Below the pieces are notes generated by a model. That model did not search any database. It had not been told where the DNA came from and saw only the letters and a list, made by a program, of their open reading frames with translations. A stretch of DNA of 64,000 nt from Rhizobium sp. Leaf453. Its GTDB lineage: Bacteria > Pseudomonadota > Alphaproteobacteria > Rhizobiales > Rhizobiaceae. Below, one piece after another: positions 61,871 to 64,000 of the stretch (positions are counted from its first letter, which is position 1; each line of letters opens with the position of its first letter). The stretch is taken from assembly GCF_001425605.1 (NCBI RefSeq), contig NZ_LMRG01000023.1, positions 196,420-260,419 on the forward strand. Reading direction: 5' to 3'. A program made the position numbers and the translations under genes.

Positions 61871-63198
61871 GCATTTTCGGTTCCTCGCATATTGGTCTGC
61901 CGCGCTTGAAGCCGCTCTCGTCGAAGCGGTCTCATGTCGTTTCGGTGCTGGATATCGGCTCCACCAAGGTCGTCTGCATGATCGGTCGTCTGACGCCGAA
62001 GGCGGAGAGCCAGATCCTGCCGGGCCGGACCCATTCGATCGAAATTATTGGGCTTGGTCATCACAAGTCGCGTGGCATGAAGAACGGGGTCATCGCCGAT
62101 CTCGATGCCTGCGAAAGCGTTGTCCGTTTGGCGGTGGATGCCGCCGAGCGTATGGCTGGCCTCACCATCGATAGCCTGATCGTCAATATTTCCGCAGGTC
62201 GCCTGCAGAGCGATATCTACACCGCCTCCATCGATCTCGGTGGCCAGGAGGTCGACGCGGCCGACCTGAAGAAGGTTCTGGCGGCTGCCGGCCAGCAGTC
62301 GCTGCGCCAGGACCGCGTCATCCTGCATTCGCTGCCGACGGGCTTCTCGCTCGATGGCGAACGCGGCATCCGCGATCCGCTGGCCATGTTCGGCGATTCG
62401 CTGGGTGTCGACATGCATGTGCTGACGGCCGAACGTGCTGCGCTGAAGAATCTCGAGCTTTGCATCAACCGCGCTCACCTGTCGGTCGAAGGCATTGTCG
62501 CGACGCCTTATGCCAGCGGTTTGGCTGCGCTGGTCGATGACGAAGTCGAACTCGGTTGCGCCGCCATCGACATGGGCGGCGGCACGACGACGATCTCGGT
62601 CTTTGCCGAAGGCAAGCTGGTTCATGCCGATGCGATCAGCCTCGGCGGCCATCATGTCACGACGGACCTTGCGCGCGGCCTGTCGACCCGCATCGAAGAT
62701 GCCGAGCGCCTCAAGGTCGTTCACGGCTCCGCGCTGCCCAACAGCGTCGATGAGCGCGATATCGTCTCCGTTCCGCCGATCGGCGAGGACGACCGCGACC
62801 AGCCGACCCATGTGCCACGTGCGCTCGTCTCGCGCATCGTGCGGGCACGTATCGAGGAAACCCTCGAACTCATTCGCGACCGTATCCAGCGCTCGGGCTT
62901 TTCGCCGATCGTCGGCAAGCGTGTCGTGCTGACGGGCGGCGCCAGCCAGCTCACCGGCCTGCCGGAATCGGCGCGCCGTATTCTGGCCCGCAACGTCCGC
63001 ATCGGTCGCCCGCTCGGCGTGTCAGGGCTGCCGGCAGCGGCCAAGGGTCCAGCCTTTTCGACGGCCGTCGGCCTGATGATCTATCCGCAGGTCGCGGACA
63101 TGGAAACCCACGCGACGCAGAGCGGCCTGCTCTCGTCGCTGGCAGGAAACAACAGCCGGATCGCCCGCATGGGCCAATGGCTGAAGGAAAGTTTTTGA
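61867..63198 (+). CDS. ftsA: Cell division protein FtsA
   Basis: FtsA is an actin-fold ATPase that ties the FtsZ ring to the membrane. The 443-residue product has SVLDIGSTKVVCMIG (about 26-40), the 1C domain with IGLGHHKSRGMKNGVIADL, then IDMGGGTTTISVF (about 236-248) and GKRVVLTGGASQLTGLPE (about 351-368), plus the C-terminal amphipathic helix NSRIARMGQWLKESF. The ATG overlaps the ftsQ stop by 4 bp. The gap to ftsZ is 107 bp and may hold an additional ftsZ promoter. Confidence 0.97.
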   Translation: MSIFGSSHIGLPRLKPLSSKRSHVVSVLDIGSTKVVCMIGRLTPKAESQILPGRTHSIEIIGLGHHKSRGMKNGVIADLDACESVVRLAVDAAERMAGLTIDSLIVNISAGRLQSDIYTASIDLGGQEVDAADLKKVLAAAGQQSLRQDRVILHSLPTGFSLDGERGIRDPLAMFGDSLGVDMHVLTAERAALKNLELCINRAHLSVEGIVATPYASGLAALVDDEVELGCAAIDMGGGTTTISVFAEGKLVHADAISLGGHHVTTDLARGLSTRIEDAERLKVVHGSALPNSVDERDIVSVPPIGEDDRDQPTHVPRALVSRIVRARIEETLELIRDRIQRSGFSPIVGKRVVLTGGASQLTGLPESARRILARNVRIGRPLGVSGLPAAAKGPAFSTAVGLMIYPQVADMETHATQSGLLSSLAGNNSRIARMGQWLKESF

Positions 63199-63305
63199 GG
63201 CCGGAATCAGGACAGGAAACTGATTTCAGCCGACGGAAGCGTGAAGAGTTTTAGAGATTTGGCCGGCTCGGCAAGGCGGCCAGAAACCAGGAAGGAACGG
63301 GTAAC

Positions 63306-64000
63306 ATGACGATCAACTTGCAAAAGCCGGATATCACCGAGCTGAAGCCCCGCATCACCGTATTCGGTGTCGGCGGCGGCGGCGGCAACGCTGTCAACAA
63401 CATGATCACCGCAGGCCTCGAAGGCGTCGATTTCGTCGTCGCCAACACCGACGCTCAGGCGCTGACCATGACGAAGGCCGAACGCATCATCCAGATGGGT
63501 GTTGCCGTTACCGAGGGCCTCGGCGCCGGCTCGCAGCCTGAAGTCGGCCGCGCGGCTGCCGAAGAATGCATCGATGAGATCATCGATCACCTGAACGGCA
63601 CTCACATGTGCTTCGTCACCGCCGGCATGGGTGGTGGCACCGGCACCGGCGCTGCTCCGGTCGTCGCCCAGGCCGCCCGCAACAAGGGCATCCTGACGGT
63701 CGGCGTCGTGACCAAGCCGTTCCACTTCGAAGGCCAGCGCCGCATGCGCCTCGCCGACCAGGGTATCCAGGAACTGCAGAAGTCGGTCGACACCCTGATT
63801 GTCATCCCGAACCAGAACCTGTTCCGGATCGCCAATGACAAGACCACCTTCGCCGATGCTTTCGCGATGGCTGACCAGGTTCTCTATTCCGGCGTTGCCT
63901 GCATCACCGACCTGATGGTCAAGGAAGGCCTGATCAACCTCGACTTCGCGGACGTTCGCTCCGTGATGCGCGAAATGGGCCGCGCCATGATGGGTACCGG
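63306..64000 (+). CDS. ftsZ: Cell division GTPase FtsZ, N-terminal part
   Basis: FtsZ forms the division ring. The frame opens at an ATG at 63306 (AAGGAACGGG upstream) and runs off the right edge; 231 residues are visible. The tubulin signature GGGTGTG (109-115), [15 protein letters not shown] (20-34) and NTDAQAL (48-54) are intact. The rest of the GTPase domain and the variable C-terminal tail lie outside the window, so the long rhizobial form cannot be confirmed. Confidence 0.97.
   Translation, partial: MTINLQKPDITELKPRITVFGVGGGGGNAVNNMITAGLEGVDFVVANTDAQALTMTKAERIIQMGVAVTEGLGAGSQPEVGRAAAEECIDEIIDHLNGTHMCFVTAGMGGGTGTGAAPVVAQAARNKGILTVGVVTKPFHFEGQRRMRLADQGIQELQKSVDTLIVIPNQNLFRIANDKTTFADAFAMADQVLYSGVACITDLMVKEGLINLDFADVRSVMREMGRAMMGT

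Noticed and set aside
1..64000. CRISPR array, integrase, transposase or tRNA-linked island
   Set aside because: No regular repeat-spacer pattern, no recombinase or transposase motif and no tRNA seen on either strand.

Overview
The window is chromosomal DNA from an alphaproteobacterium, most likely Rhizobiaceae (Rhizobium/Agrobacterium/Neorhizobium type). The grounds are GC-rich codon use, a rhizobial intergenic palindromic repeat (16951-17090), an alphaproteobacterial RNase P RNA, a btaA-btaB betaine-lipid operon, an ArsR-methyltransferase/metF pair, and a division and cell-wall (dcw) cluster in the usual alphaproteobacterial order. I saw no prophage, insertion sequence, CRISPR array, tRNA or rRNA.

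Left part (1-16.9 kb). A minus-strand polyamine/iron-type ABC importer (permease cut by the left edge, binding protein, RpiR-type regulator) faces a plus-strand catabolic run. That run holds an N-formylglutamate amidohydrolase-like enzyme, an APC permease, a glutamine-synthetase-family ligase, a small HTH/PIN toxin-antitoxin pair, an aldehyde dehydrogenase and an iron-type alcohol dehydrogenase, closed by a strong terminator. The enzyme set fits uptake of an amine or amino alcohol, gamma-glutamylation, two oxidations and deglutamylation. A perfect 9-bp dyad between regulator and amidohydrolase is a likely operator. Two tandem orphan ParA/VirC1-like ATPases, a PuuB-like oxidase, an L,D-transpeptidase, a DUF4432 protein and a small phosphatase-like protein follow.

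Middle part (17-43.3 kb). A hydrolase/EamA exporter/ThDP-enzyme operon is followed by a secreted RNase T2 homologue with an altered second active-site motif, ettA, an ArsR-methyltransferase regulator with its operator just upstream of metF, a 25-residue membrane peptide, a second EamA exporter, a CPA2 antiporter and MltB- and GH25-type murein hydrolases. Next come btaB-btaA (DGTS lipid synthesis), a GGDEF-EAL protein, a serine hydrolase, an SLT lipoprotein, a LysE exporter, a PPi-type phosphofructokinase, a TerB-DnaJ protein, an amidase, a second SLT protein and a second FAD oxidoreductase.

Right part (43.3-64 kb). rnpB is followed by the dcw cluster: mraZ, rsmH, ftsL, ftsI, murE, murF, mraY, murD, ftsW, murG, murC, murB, then (after a reversed MFS transporter gene) ddl, ftsQ, ftsA and ftsZ, which runs off the right edge. 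Upstream of mraZ are four CCCA units at exact 10-bp spacing (TGGG on the other strand), the pattern of an MraZ operator, overlapping a possible promoter. CtrA-like TTAA motifs lie before mraZ and before ddl, the two places where transcription of the cluster can start. Functions were assigned by reading protein motifs; no database search was run.
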